The notes under the pieces are model-generated. The model had not been told where the DNA came from. It did no database searches and saw only the letters and a list, made by a program, of their open reading frames with translations. Positions 23,181 to 35,690 of a stretch of 64,000 nucleotides of DNA are shown in pieces (position 1 is the first letter of the stretch; each line of letters begins with the position of its first letter). The DNA comes from Apricaphanius iberus (taxonomy: Eukaryota; Chordata; Actinopteri; Cyprinodontiformes; Aphaniidae), in the NCBI GenBank assembly GCA_028564705.1, contig JAPXFQ010000338.1, positions 558,001 through 622,000 on the forward strand, written 5' to 3'. A program made the translations under genes and the position numbers.

Positions 23181-25023
23181 TTATGTTGCTCAGACTGTGC
23201 TTATAAATTTCAACTCAGAGAAGAATAATCCAGGTCAGAATTAAGCAGTCTAAGTAATGTAGATGTGGAACAACAAATATTGTAGTCCTTTTTCAGTGGT
23301 AAACAGGAATGTGAATTTCATATTAATGGGACTAATTTGCATCTTTAACCAGTTCGCCAGTTCCAGCATATGGACATATTTTCTTACAACCCTAACACTG
23401 CACACAGCTCATGGAGATGCCCCCTCCCCTTTGAATGGATATCTATTAAGTAATGGAAAAATGATTTGAGGCGCAACTTCCATATAACCTTTGTTTACTC
23501 TGCTCTGAAAAGCCATCCCTTACTCTAATCTGTTTGTAAGGATTTTTTTGAATGCTGCTACCTTCAATCGGTTATTTAAATAATTGCCTTCTGTCATTTA
23601 TTTATTCCTTTATCATTTACTGGATCACAAACTAGTGTTAGTTCTACAACAAATCACTGCTTCATCCAAGTGAAAACACTAAGATAATATTAACTGTAGA
23701 TATTTTCTGGTCATAACCTCTCAGAAAACCTCAGCTAATGACTAAATGACAGCTCTAAGATTTAGTCAAAAATATAATTTATGAAGAAAAACAGGTTCTA
23801 AGTTTCGAACAGATTTAATTTTAATGTTTCTTACTTTTAATCAATATGTCCTGCAATGTTCTAAAATGTTTTGCAGAAAACATTCTTTTTTGCCTTTTTT
23901 AAACCAAGGACTGAAAGACATATGTGAAGTTGGATCAACTATCTCAAAGAAGGTGTTTTTTGTTTGCTCTCAAAGGCACTCAGGTAATTACCAGCCAACC
24001 TGTCTGTTCTTGTCAGAATCAATTTCTTTATATTCCCATCCCATCTTCCATTGATGGAAGATAGTTTATATTTGTCTTTTCTGATGGAATCATGCATCCT
24101 GGTAAAGGAGCCATTAAAAAGTTTCTGAAAGAATAAACTAAGCTTAGTTAAAGTAAACACATATATGCTTTCTGAGACATTCTTCAAAGCATATGTTTGT
24201 AAATTAGTTATTTGCAGATTTTCATTAAAACCGCCATATGATTTTATAATGGTGCATTTATGCTATTGCCAACTAATTACTGCCAAAAATGAAAAGTATT
24301 ACCAGCTGTTTACTGTGTACTGTGAAGTATAGCAATAATTTTTAGCTACTGATGTGCTGAGAAAAAGACAAATGTGTGAACATATCAGTTATTTCAAAGT
24401 AGCAAAGCAAACTCTAAACATGCATTCAGACAGATGTTCTTTAGAAGTGTGAGCACAAGACAAGTAAAATTGATCATTTAGCACCTAATAACAGCGAAGA
24501 CAAATCACTCTTTGGTCCAAGACAAATATTGTTTGTCCCAAAACACATCATTGTTCAGTGCAATTGTGGTTTGAGATTTTAATAGCCTCTGGACATTTTT
24601 AAAGGAGGTAAACCAAAAAAACATCAGGGAAATTGGATGGGTGATACTTCTTTAAGTATTTGTCCAGTTATCTTTCTTATTACCATTTTATCTTTAAAAA
24701 AAAATAAAATAAATTAAATAAAATCTAATTTGTAATTTCATTTAGCTATTTTGTGAAAGATCTAAACTATGCCAACCCCATGCCCTTTACCTTCTCTTGT
24801 AGTTTCATCTGATTTCCCAGTGGTCAAAATCTTTTGTGCTACAGTGTAATTTTTAATTTATTTATTTTAATCATACATTTCTCATGAAGTTGTATCCATA
24901 TTTGAAAATTAGTTCCACTGATTGCAGCCAACAATGTGACAGGGCCATGTACTACACATCCCGATGTTCCACAGCCTGTCTAATATATTTAATAATTTTT
25001 GTGTGGTATATTTAGTTTTTCTG
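23181..25023. other. AT-rich DNA, nothing recognised
   Basis: 'gaggcgcaacttccatataa' near 23468 may be a repeat end. Short frames near 23824-24054 are unremarkable. Confidence 0.5.
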
Positions 25024-25058
25024 ATTGACCATGTGTATATATATACACATTGACCATG

Positions 25059-25090
<32 letters not shown>

Positions 25091-25095
25091 TATAT
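25024..25095. repeat. (TA)n microsatellite with duplicated lead sequence
   Basis: 'attgaccatgtgtatatat' (from 25025) and 'attgaccatgtatatatat' (from 25050) are direct copies, each running into TA dinucleotides. The second expands to about 25095. Confidence 0.85.
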
Positions 25096-26879
25096 GCACT
25101 AGCAAATGTGGAACATTTGTCAGTGCATGATTTCCTGGGATGTTTACTTGTTTACATCAGGGAAACAAACTTAAACTGATTGGTGTGATGTATGCAGGAC
25201 AACATAATCTTTCTCATCTGACATCTTCCACGAGCAGCCACTTAAATTCTGGTTCTGATTCATTCATAGACTGAACAGACCGCAGGTGGTGCCCATGTAA
25301 CATCAGAATGAGTTATCCTTGCCACTTGCTCTGTTGGACTGTTTACATTAAGTCAAGTAAGTACGAATTACATAAAATAATCTGTCTAGCTGCAACAAAA
25401 GTGCAGAGAACATCATTAATAAATCTGGCACATGTGTTTCAGCATGGGACAAAAAGCTGCAAAGAACCTGCAGGTCACCTGGACACAAACTTTAACAATG
25501 TTTTGCAAAGTGAGAGTTCATCTATAAATTGGCTGAGGATAATTGTGAAAACGAAACACAGAGTTTACACAGTTTTTGATAATTTTTTTGAGACTGCTGA
25601 TTTTTACTTTCATTATAGTGAATAGAAAAACTTCTCAGAATATTATTTATTTTTTTGTTTCATTTTTGTTAAATTTAAAAGTAAGCGATCACTGTTACTG
25701 ATAAAATTTCTAATTTAGGAGAGTAATTATGTCCATTATTATTTACAACAACAAAAAAACGTACTCATGAAAGCCTTTTGGAAGTTTGTTATTTAACTAT
25801 TATTTCTAACCACAGATAATACAAGCTTTAAAATGATGAAGTCAAATGTTTAGGCCCAGTCCTGAAAGTGTTTCAGGAAAGTGTTACAGGACTGGACAAA
25901 GTGTCCACTGAAAAACCCAGATGTCCATTAAACATCAAAATTATTGCCACCCATTTAAAAAAAAAAAAAACATTCAAAAAATATGCTTAAAATGACACTT
26001 TGATTTTAGGTTTGTTCAGTTTTGCCCAAGTATACTGTATATATTTTATTTTAATACTCTTCTGAATTGTCATGCATTTAACTGCATTTTACAAACATTA
26101 AAGACCTTAACATAACAGTATTTACACCTGTGATGTTTGATTGTCATCCTCCAAAATCCTTTCATATTTAAGTATTATTTTAATGGACAAAACTGCAATT
26201 AATCGAGATTTATGAATTACAAAGCCTTTGATTTAGGTGTTTATTTTTTCCAATCGAATCATGGATTGAAAATATCTGAAAAACTTACTGAAGGTTTGGG
26301 AAAAAGTTTTGTTTAAGCAAGTGAAAGTTGTATGATAGTGTTGGGCACAATTTTTATGTATACAAATTTAAATTATCTAAGAATATAATCCCTGTTTAAG
26401 AAAATTAATTTATGGATTACACCGTTACTACTGCAGAAATTAATTTAAACAGTGATTTGCCACCAGATAAAAACAACATATGTTGCATTAGGGTGTACCT
26501 TGTGTTATTCTAGGGGATGATGGCTAGCAGAAATTTGTTTCTACACCCCCTAATGTGTAACATAATTCAAATATCCTATTATAATTCCATGGATGGGCTG
26601 GAAAGAAATCAGCATCTAAAGAAATGCACTGGACCTGCCCTGGAATACTAAGCAGACTGTAGATATGCACAGGGGCAAGCACATGTCTCTGAATAGAGAG
26701 CTATGGATTTGCCCAGACTGTCTCTGACATTTTAATCCAGTGGGAAGATTAAATAGTTACCCACCTTTGTCTCAAAGAAACTGATACATATCGTACCAAA
26801 CATGCGCTTCATTATGGCCTTGGTCTTTAAGAGTTCTATTATTGTTAGACCATTACTAATTCATAAACGAAGCAATTCA
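25096..26879. other. AT-rich DNA, nothing recognised
   Basis: An A run lies at about 25958-25971. A 105-codon frame at 25308-25625 has no recognised motif. Confidence 0.5.
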
Positions 26880-27030
26880 GTATATAGTTACATCTCAAAA
26901 TTAGAATATCTTGAAGTTCAATACTTTTTGCCACTTATTGTAGAAAGTGAAAGTAATAAATTGTATAGATCAATTACACATACTGTCAAAGATTTAAAGT
27001 CTAATAACTGTGGTGATAACATCTGAGAAG
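26880..27030. repeat. DNA-transposon-like terminal fragment
   Basis: 'acatctcaaaattagaatat', 'agttcaatactttttgccac' and 'gaaagtgaaagtaataaatt' form a series I associate with the end of a teleost DNA repeat ('tctcaaaaaattagaatatc'). No coding part. Confidence 0.45.
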
Positions 27031-27954
27031 TATGTTTATTTATGTGTACTGGTGCATCCCTATTAACATTTATCTACCTTTCCCTGTTGCTGAGGAGATA
27101 AATAAATTCAGTTGAATTTTAATACAATTTTATAAAAGAAGGGTTGCCAAGTTTCCTTTGTGTTTAAGTGTTCATTATGAAGATAACTAGTTGAAATTTC
27201 TAAAAAAAAAATTAGATTAATTCATGACTTTTTTTCTATTTAAAATCGTTCCCTGAACTCAGTTCTTTTAATATATTTACAGAGACAATGGTTCAAACAA
27301 AATCTGTTGTTTTAAAAAGAAAAAAACAAAAAAAAAAAAACTTAAAATATGCATTTTAGTGTGTGATCTGGCCTAAGCATGTCAACAGTATCCTTAGCCT
27401 TTAGGGTTTAATAAATTATACAAACATTTGACAGGTCATCAGCATAGAATAAGGCAGGATTATAAGAATGAACAATACTGGTAGAAGTGATATTTTGATT
27501 GCCTGGAGAGATCTCAAATGGAAGAGTTACTACATCAGGTCCTATCTGACATGGGGTGATGACATAATACTGTATTTCAAAAGGGGAGGCAATATTTAAA
27601 TTCTAAAATGAACTTTAACATCTCTGCTAGACTTTTTTTGCACCTGTAAGTATATTACTATTTGGATATTTTGAAAAAAATGATTATCCCAGCAGTGCAC
27701 TCCTAATTACAGAACTGAGCATCTTGAGGATCCACAAAATATTCATGATGAAATGGCAGTTGTTCATTATAATATTTGTGGCTTATAAGATTTAGCGACT
27801 GGTTACAGAGATGGTACCTTACAAAAAACTTGTTTTGATGCTTTGAAAATTAAAATGAATTTGTCATTTCCATTGACATTTTATTTTTTATTTATTTAAT
27901 TCATTCATTTTTTATTAATTAATTCATAAATATTTCATTTTTTTATTTAATTCA
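27031..27954. other. AT-rich DNA
   Basis: Simple A/T-rich tracts, notably 27870-27950 with ATTTATTTAATTCATT-type units. No gene seen. Confidence 0.55.
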
Positions 27955-28125
27955 CCATAATTTGTTGTAACAAGCAGAGGAGAAAATAAAACACCCAATT
28001 CATTGTGTGTTTTGTGTGGTACAAGTATTGGCATTGTTACTTGGTATCATCAAATACTCAGAGCCAAGTATTGGTATTGCATTGGTTTTAAAAAGGTGAC
28101 ATTGTTGAATCCCTATTTTCTTACA
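27955..28125 (-). repeat. Terminal fragment of a DNA repeat, copy A
   Basis: 'tttgttgtaacaagcagagg', then 'agaaaataaaa', is the reverse complement of sequence at 58640-58690, and 'taaaaaggtgacattgttg' corresponds to 'caacgataccactttttaa' at 58590. The two are copies in opposite orientation of a teleost repeat whose end reads 'gcaacgatacc'. Confidence 0.6.
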
Positions 28126-29487
28126 ATTATTTGATTATGTGGACATTTCAAGGGTATCAATACTTTATACAAAATGAATAGAAGCCAATGTAATAATGAT
28201 TTTAATGTATGCTGAATCCTATGCACTTTCCCTGCTTCCCCTCATCCTCAGCTCAATAAAATAAAAAATATATAAAAAGACTTACAAAGTTTTCAAAAGG
28301 ATTACACGAAGAAATTGTAAACCAACCCATGACAAAGAAATCACTTGCACTAATCCCGCTTTCTGATATCAGTCCCACTAAATGTGCTTTTCATCAGCAG
28401 TAATTCAACAGTGAAAGACTGCCATTGTGCTGGGCCAATTTCCTAATGCCCTTACACTTTTGACTTTCAAAGTATCTTGACTCACACTCTGATGAAGGCT
28501 GCGGCCCATACTCATGGGTTGTAACCGACAGTTGTCTTGACTCTCTGTTGTGAGAAATGTTTTATCGCTTTTCTGATCATGTTTTACAGGGTTCATTCAC
28601 AGGTATAACCAACACATTACTCATTATTTGAACACATGTGAATGATCCTGCTGGATTTAGTAAAGAACAACTGAAGGTTAATAATTGGCCCATTATAATA
28701 CTAAAACTTTTATAATTGTTTTTATTCCAGACAAGTAATAATGAATTTATGTCAAAGATGTGATCAGATATAGTTGTTGTCATTTATATCACATTGAGTT
28801 AGTTATTAAACTAAAGGGTTATCGCCTGTTGAATTTATTTTACCCTTATCTCATATTCTAATTACTTACTGTACGTAGAAATCACCCGAACTTTTGTTTC
28901 ATGAAGTCCTTTCATATCCCATACAAAAGTGTATGCAAACTTTTGACCCGGACCATAAGTCTAGATGTATTTATACAGAACACATTTATTCCCTTTTGGT
29001 ATGCCATGGTTTACTAAGTTGTTTATTAAACAGCACTCGCTGAAAGTAATGTTTCAACCCAGTGACTTGAAATTAGCTTACCGTGCTTCGTTGTTATTTG
29101 TTCTGCACCATCATTTTAGACAAAAGGTTACTGCAGCATTTGCATGTTTTACTCATACTTAACACCAAATTGACCCACAGTCTATTTTGTGCTTCATGCA
29201 TACAAAATGCCTTAATTAGCAACTCATACAGGAAAATAGAAAAATTTGAACAACAAATTGGTATTGTAAAAAAAAAGACAGCCTAACCCTAAAAAATTCC
29301 CCTTAGGTCCTTACGGCATTATTTCCACCAACTTGTCAATGAGCATCATCCCTCATGGACAAAGGAATGGATTTTGAAGAAAGATCCGTGGCTGGATGAC
29401 TGAACTCATCAGATCAGGCAAATGACCAGGTTCTTTGAGGAGAAATAGGAGGTGGACAGGCTGCAGGTTTCCCTAGAGATGCTGAAA
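28126..29487. other. AT-rich DNA; possible Tc1 end at 28920-28965
   Basis: 'gtgtatgcaaacttttgacc' near 28930 resembles a Tc1-like terminus. A strong pyrimidine tract ending in TCAG lies at 28226-28253 but no open exon follows. Nothing else recognised. Confidence 0.4.
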
Positions 29488-29599
29488 TGTGCCTGGTTCC
29501 ATCCATCCATCCATCCATCTTCTTAACCGCTTATCCAATTCAGGGTCACGGGGCAGCTGGAGCCTATCCCAGCAATTATCAGGCGTTGTGCCTGGTTCC
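29488..29599 (-). mobile_element. 5'-truncated LINE tail with 13-bp target duplications
   Basis: The direct repeat tgtgcctggttcc occurs at 29488-29500 and 29587-29599. Between them (29501-29586) is the reverse complement of the ATGG-tailed RTE/Expander-like 3' end: ATCC units, then 'cttcttaaccgcttatcc', 'aattcagggtcacggggcag' and 'ctggagcctatcccagc'. This is the signature of a severely truncated target-primed reverse-transcription insertion, with the ATCC units marking its 3' end. Confidence 0.85.
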
Positions 29600-30223
29600 T
29601 TCATTAGAAAACCAGCTAGAAATGCTATGAAGTTACTACGAAGATATCATTACCTCTAGTCATGGAAATCAACAAATGTTGTAAAAAAACTCTTGATGCC
29701 ATCCATTCTCTTATTGCCCTTCCATTCATGACCTTGACTGTGGATCTATGTAGCCAGTTTCTCTTTTTTCATTGAAAAGGTTACAAACATATAAACACTT
29801 ACTTTTTCACATGTTTCTCCTTTAATTTCCCCCAGCCCAGTAATCTCTGAACACTTTGACCATCTATCTACCTGTACCCCCTACCCTCTTAGAGATGCTT
29901 TCCCTGTACTTGGTCCTTCTGTTTTGCATAATATCAATTGTAGTTTATTACTGGCAGTTATCCCCCCTGCCTTTAAGCATGTGATGGTCCAGCCGGAATG
30001 AAATACCTCTGTCCTTTCCAATTTCGAAATTACATTTTTGAATCAAAGTTTTTAGAAAAAAAATAGTCTATCAACAAATGTTAAACAAATCTGTATACCT
30101 TGAAGACAATATGAAATTTGTTTTAGAACAGTGACAGAAAAATCTGAAGGCTATCTGTCATTTTTACAGCTTAGTTTTCACAACTCCCTCTTACCGCTTT
30201 ACGTGAAACGCAGCTTTTTTTTT
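29600..30223. other. Unrecognised DNA
   Basis: No repeat or gene signature recognised. Confidence 0.5.
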
Positions 30224-31446
30224 CAAGGCCCTTATTTATCAACTGCACTTGCACACAGATCCGTGCGCATTTCGTGCACAGAAAGAATTATATGCATTGT
30301 TTGATATTTATCAATTTGTATTCGTGTAGAAATGTTCCTGAATATAAGTACAGTTCTGATTGTTCATACGCACAGCGTCTACTGTTACAACGGCGGAACT
30401 GCAACACTGAAAAAGTTTTACTTTGACAGAATTTTTCGTTCAGCAGTTTATCACCTCCACTTTTATCATTAAAACTCAAAAAGTTACGCATGGGTAGCAA
30501 TAAACTTTCTGGCAATTTGTTTTAAATATGTCAAGAAATACATAATTTAAATTTAGGGGTGTATAATGCATGGAAATCCTGTCACTCGCAATCTGCGCAG
30601 ACCCCCTCCAGTTCATTTGTTACACCAAGTGGTTCAGCTTAATATGATGCTGTTACACCATTAATTAAATGGTTTGCAAACTGCACCATGACAACTAAAT
30701 GGTAATGCTTATCAGTGAAGCAGATTGTCCTTTTTTCCTTGTGTGCTGATGGCAGCACAAGCAGTGTCACCAATACGCATGGCCACACAAGTGTCAAATA
30801 TGATGATCTGAGCACCCTTTGTATTAGATCTGGTGGAGTTATTTTTTATTGGTTACCCCTGAGCTGATAGAAACAAACAGCAATGGTCAGTATAAATTTA
30901 TTTAATTTGTTCAAAGAAGTTAAGGATTTCCACAGAAGTTAAGATCAACAAATAAATTATTAGCCACATTTTTTTATGTCTGCTTCTCAGCAGAAATAAC
31001 GGCTGAGTACTGGATGATGGCAAAAACTATCAGTGGTAAAACTGATTTTGTATTAACTGACATTTTTCTTAAAGTCTGTTCATGAATACTTTATTGCCCT
31101 ACCTATGTTTCACCTCAGTCTCTGTGTCACTGAAATTCCTTTTTTTGCTCTCGGTCATTATTTTAAGGAAGAGTACAAGGACTTAATGCATGTGACAGAT
31201 GATGTGGTGTTACCAAATAAGGTTAATTGAGAGCGTTTCTGTATGCAAATGACTGCGATCACACACGAGGACCTAGTTACGAACAAGTGGGATTTATCAA
31301 CACATGATTGCGGAGGATGGTGCGTACGAGTGGCCAGTGCACATTTCATAAATCAGACTTTTGACTGTTCGTACGAGCATTCAAAATTTCATTCATAGGA
31401 TAGAATATAGGACAGTTTCTACCAACGTTTGATAAATGAGGGCCCA
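30224..31446. mobile_element. TIR DNA transposon, 1.2 kb, non-autonomous
   Basis: The left end aaggcccttatttatcaac (from 30225) matches the complement of the right end, which reads cctgggccctcatttatcaa (31428-31447). Internal sequence near both ends carries 'cgtgcgcat', 'gtgcgtacgag' and 'gttcgtacgagc' CG-containing motifs. The ends are related to those of 36682-38106. No intact transposase; the superfamily is uncertain (PIF/Harbinger-like is a possibility). Confidence 0.65.
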
Positions 31447-32870
31447 GGTCAGTAATACCGGTAACGCATTACTTAGTAGAAAATTACTCCTAATATGACC
31501 ACTTTTTAAGTAAAGATTAATCTAACACGTTACTATTTCCGTACCAGTAATCAGAGTAAAGTTACTTGTTCAAGCCACTGTGCGTTACTATTTTTGTGAT
31601 TTTCTTAAGCACAAACATATATTTGGTACCTGGCGGCAAATGCATTAGGAAAACAAGCAACCAAAGCGGTAAATATGGTTTTAAATACCTTCAACAACTC
31701 TGCCACAGTCTTTTTTCTGTCGTAATCCAAAAAAGCTCATTATCTCCTTTATGGGGAGCCAAAGTCACGCCCTTCTCCTTCCGGTCCATGGGTCCCTACT
31801 GCCAAAAAAAAAAAAAGTAATAATGAGAGTCAATGCCATAAAAATTATGTTTTGATCCCGTTTGAAATGTGCCGTAGATCGAACATATGATGTCCATGAA
31901 TTTTAAAGACAAACTTTGATGCAGAGAAAATGCTGATTTTCGACCGGCGGCAAAAGTTACATTAGGTTTTGTGTAAAAACATTTAGCGGACTTCAACCAC
32001 AGAAGAAGGAGAGCAAGGGTCGTAGCCTTCAATACGGAGAAAGGAGCATTAAACAAGGAGAAAAACACTATAAATCTAACCTTATGGAATGTGCCAGCTA
32101 TGTCGGGGGTAAAGCAGTCGGTGGAGTGAGAGCCAGCATGCGGGAGAAGCTCTATAAGCTGTTTGTGAGCGTTTTGCGTGCTATAGCTAGGCTATTTTGT
32201 GCTAGCTTAGGGACATAATATATGCAGCTTTTGACTTGTAGGCATTTTAATTGTGAAATTTTACAATTAGATAAATTCTAAGTCACTTGACAAACAGTCG
32301 AAATGTACATCATTAGTTATCATTTAAACTGAGTAACATACGTGTGATTCAGAATGTAAGACAAAGCCGACCAGAAAATAACTTGTCGCTCCATTGACTG
32401 CCATTCATTTTTTTTTTTGGCCAGGGGACCCACGGGCTGACCGGAAGGGGAGGAGACTTAGGCTCCCCATGGTCGCCATGTTTGTTTCGACCCGAGTCTG
32501 TGAGTCTGAGTTTTGTACTCTGTAACAGCCCCCTAGTGGAACTCTCCACTAGTGTGTGCCCAAACATGTCTTGTTGCTTCATAGTTGCTGGTCTCAAACT
32601 GAGGTTAAAAAGCAAGTATATTTCCAGCATTACTGTTGAAATGCATGTCCAATAAAGTAAGTATTGGCAAAACTGAACATTGTGTTTATTTTGAGGCAGT
32701 GGGGAGTGTTATTAGCAGCTGCTACAAGTAACTAATAAAGTAACTTGTAATCTAATGTAGTTACTTTTAAAATAATAGGTAAAGTAACCAAGTTACTTTT
32801 GGAAGGAGGAATCAGTAGTCAGTAATTAGATGATTTTTTTTAAATTAACTGTTGCAACACTGGTCAAGGT
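31447..32870. mobile_element. Teleost DNA repeat interrupted by a nested element
   Basis: The left part contains 'ggtaacgcattacttagtag', 'gtaatcagagtaaagttact' and 'gccactgtgcgttactattt'. The right part (32700-32865) contains 'agtaacttgtaatctaatgt', 'taaagtaaccaagttac' and 'gcaacactgg'. Alternating GTTACT/AGTAAC motifs and a 'caacactgg' terminus mark a widespread teleost repeat. Its two parts are separated by the 31751-32470 element. Confidence 0.6.
31751..32470 (-). mobile_element. 0.7 kb TIR element, copy 2 (both ends present)
   Basis: The element starts atggggagcc and ends ggctccccat, an exact 10-bp terminal match. The inverted similarity extends inward about 45 bp through 'ccttccggtccatgggtccc' and its partner around 32425-32450. 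The body is homologous to 18633-19300 in the opposite orientation. No meaningful open frame. It is nested in the 31447-32870 repeat. Confidence 0.75.
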
Positions 32871-33496
32871 AAATGGTCCAGGTGGCACCTGGTTAGACCC
32901 ACGGCGTAGAGCCCGATGTGGGGGCTCTATGGCACAGGTTTTGTCATGCCTGCTGCAGCTTTAACCGCAGGCCCTCCTCCGGTAGTTTACAGGTCAGGAA
33001 ACTGCTCGTTCAGAGTCTGTGACTTATGGTCGCTACAATGTTTCCTCATGTTAAACTTTTTGTCTGAAGTGAATGACATAATTGCAGTTTGCAGTGGAGC
33101 AGAGCGTGGATGCTGCCTGCAGATCAACAGCTATGATTACTCATGTCAAGAACTTCTGCTACAATCCGACTAATAGATTACGGGAAACAAAAAGAAAAGT
33201 GATAATGCACAACCTTTATGTGTAGTTCTCTGGTCAGGTTGTTTTGAATGAATATTACCCAACAGATACTATTGAATAGGCAACTTGTAAGATGATTGCT
33301 GGAAACAGGCAACCAATCCCCAAATTGCATTAAAATTTGATGGTTAAAATTATATTGTGACCGGATTTTTTTTTTTACGGTGAAAATGACAGACAATAAT
33401 AATGTCCAGCACAACCTCTGCTCTGCATTGTACTGAGACCATTCATTTAAATGAGTTAAATTATATTTTCTAAACAACCGACTCTGGTCATAATTT
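32871..33496. other. Unrecognised DNA
   Basis: A GC-richer patch at 32880-33030 holds an 85-codon frame (32916-33173) without recognisable motif. Confidence 0.45.
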
Positions 33497-34665
33497 CCTT
33501 ATGATGCTGATTGATCTGTCAGCCGCCTTTGACACAGAGGACCACACCATTTCGTTATCCTGGTTGGAAGAGGTGGTAGGTATAACTGCCTCTGCAGTCG
33601 AATGGTTTTGCTCATATTTTCATGATTGAAGTTTATGAATGATGTTTGAGGAAAAGGTTTCTACATATTCACCTTTATCCTGGGGTGTTCCCCAGAGTTC
33701 GAGCTTGGGTCCTTCTATTTTCACTATATGTTCTTCCTCTAGGAAATATTTTCATGAAAAACAAGGTTCAATTTCACTTTTATGCAGACCACTGCCAAAG
33801 TTATGTACATTTTAACTTGAAAACATCCCACCACTGGATTGCTTGAATGAGTTAAAGGGTTAATTGGTGCAAAGTGTTTGTATTTGAATGATTTCTAAAA
33901 CTGAAGCAGTATTTTTGGAACCCAGGGATAATGGTGTTCCCTCTGATACAAAGTACAAGTTGAGAACGGATGCACAAGCCAATTCTTTAAATATATTTTT
34001 TACAATTTAGACATATTGCAAAAATAAAGTCAAAAGGCTACTGACTATCAAGCATGCTTTCATTACTTTTCTCATTTACTTACTACATCAACTATTCAAA
34101 TTCTTCCTCAGTCGGTATTAATAAAGCATCCCTCTCTCACTTGCAACTTGTCCAAAATGCATCTGACAGATTCCTGTCTCATGTGGATAGGAGACTGCAC
34201 ATTACCGACCATTCTGATGTCATTGCATTGGGTACCTATTCACTTCAGAATACGGTTTAAAATACTTTTTTTAAAGTCGTTAAATGGACTAACCCCCCAC
34301 GTATTTGGTAGAATTTTCTGCCCCTACAAGCCCTCCCTAGATCTTAAGTCTGCTTACCACCCTCTGTTATGAAGTCCATTTGCACATGTGAAATGTCATG
34401 GGGAAATAGCCTTTTCTGTAAGTTTTTAAATCTCATCTGAAAACCTATTTTAGTTTAGTTTTTAAATAGTCTTATTACTAGTTTGTTTTAAATTGATTTT
34501 CTGTCATGTGTTATTGAGCATTTGTTCCAGTTTGTAGGCTATATGCTGTATAGTGCTATAGGTTTGCTTTTACTGTTTTATATTCTTATTTTTGTCTGTA
34601 CTGCACGTTGGTTGATTTCTTGTCATGTGTAAAGAGCATTATAAATAAAATGAGATGGAATCTAT
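33497..34665 (+). pseudogene. L2-like LINE ORF2 remnant (reverse transcriptase to 3' end)
   Basis: From 33501 the plus strand encodes MMLIDLSAAFDTEDHTIS, the reverse-transcriptase block with DLSAAFDT. Next come a WGVPQ-like block near 33680 and FSLYVLPLGN leading into FHFYADHC at about 33775-33795. There the catalytic YADD is changed to YADH. After a gap, 34110-34240 reads SHLQLVQNASDRFL, and a shifted frame reads LHWVPIHFRIRFKIL, the typical C-terminal region of teleost L2-like LINEs. Stops and frameshifts break the frame several times. The tail ends near 'agagcattataaataaaatg' (34627-34650). Confidence 0.75.
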
Positions 34666-35499
34666 GGTATACATTTTAGTCTTTCTGGTATTAATGAAAG
34701 TTATTGTAAGGATTTTCAGAAAGTAAACTTCTGTATAAAGTCACATTAATATGGAAAAGATAAATAAGTATAATCAATAAATAAGTCAGAGTGATTTAAA
34801 CAGGCTCCATAACAATATTAACTCCAGAGTGAAATGACTTTCACACTGTAATGAACAATATAAATTTAAACATTATTGTACCTAGTCCTACAAAATAAAT
34901 TATGTTTAGATCTTTAATGTAGCTTCTGCTCGATGGAAATCTTACGAATGAAATCAATATTTTAACAAATAGCACAGCTACAGTATACCAGAGAAATTTC
35001 CATAGCCTTTTTGCCAAACCATCTGTCTTAGCCTGTGGTAGGACAAGTCTCATAACGCAGTCAAGAGAATGGGAAGGAGCAACAGACATGATAGTGGGTG
35101 GAACCAGCAAAGAGCAATGAGAAGTTGCTGAGTTAAATACTGAGTAATGATGGGAGGATTAACTTAAATGAAGAACTAAATACAGAGAAAAGTAGTCGTA
35201 TGGCAACACTCCACACCAAACAAATATGAAACACAAATGAAAGCCAAAACCCAAAAATCCAAATATGATAATTAACTGAATAACTAAACAAAAAGTATCT
35301 ACCAAGTGTAAAACTCCAAATAGTGATTAAAAAAAAAAGTCATAACAGTGGAATACCAATAAAGAAACACTAAAGTAATCAGGATATAAAATGTCCAAGC
35401 TACAGTCTTCAACATATTCAAAATCAGGTCACGAGGGTAACCGGTCCAAAAGTCCAAACCACAGACTACGCTTCATTTTAGATTATCACTGGCTAGAAG
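34666..35499. other. A-rich DNA, unrecognised
   Basis: Bases 35100-35400 are A-rich on the plus strand and resemble, in texture, the purine-rich repeat at 38181-38990. No ends could be defined. Confidence 0.4.
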
Positions 35500-35690
35500 G
35501 AAAAGCTAGTTCATCCAGCATGTGCTGGGTCTGCCCTAGGATATCCTCCCAAAACGCTCCAAGGGGCGATATCAAGATGAGATTCTAATTAGATCCCAAA
35601 ATAATCTCAGCTGACTACTTGCAATATAGAGGAGCAGTGACTCTATGCTGCACCGGCCCAGATGTGCAAAGGAGTTATGATATAGTAGCC
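35500..35690 (-). mobile_element. RTE-type LINE fragment
   Basis: 'tccagcatgtgctgggtctg', 'ccctaggatatcctccc', 'aatctcagctgactac' and 'atagaggagcagtgactcta' follow, with decay, the antisense of a common teleost LINE coding region (pattern 'gctgggtctgccc', 'cctcagctggctcc', 'gaggagcagcggctcta'). Plus-strand pieces of the same type of element lie at 51230-51520 and 59605-59825. Confidence 0.6.
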
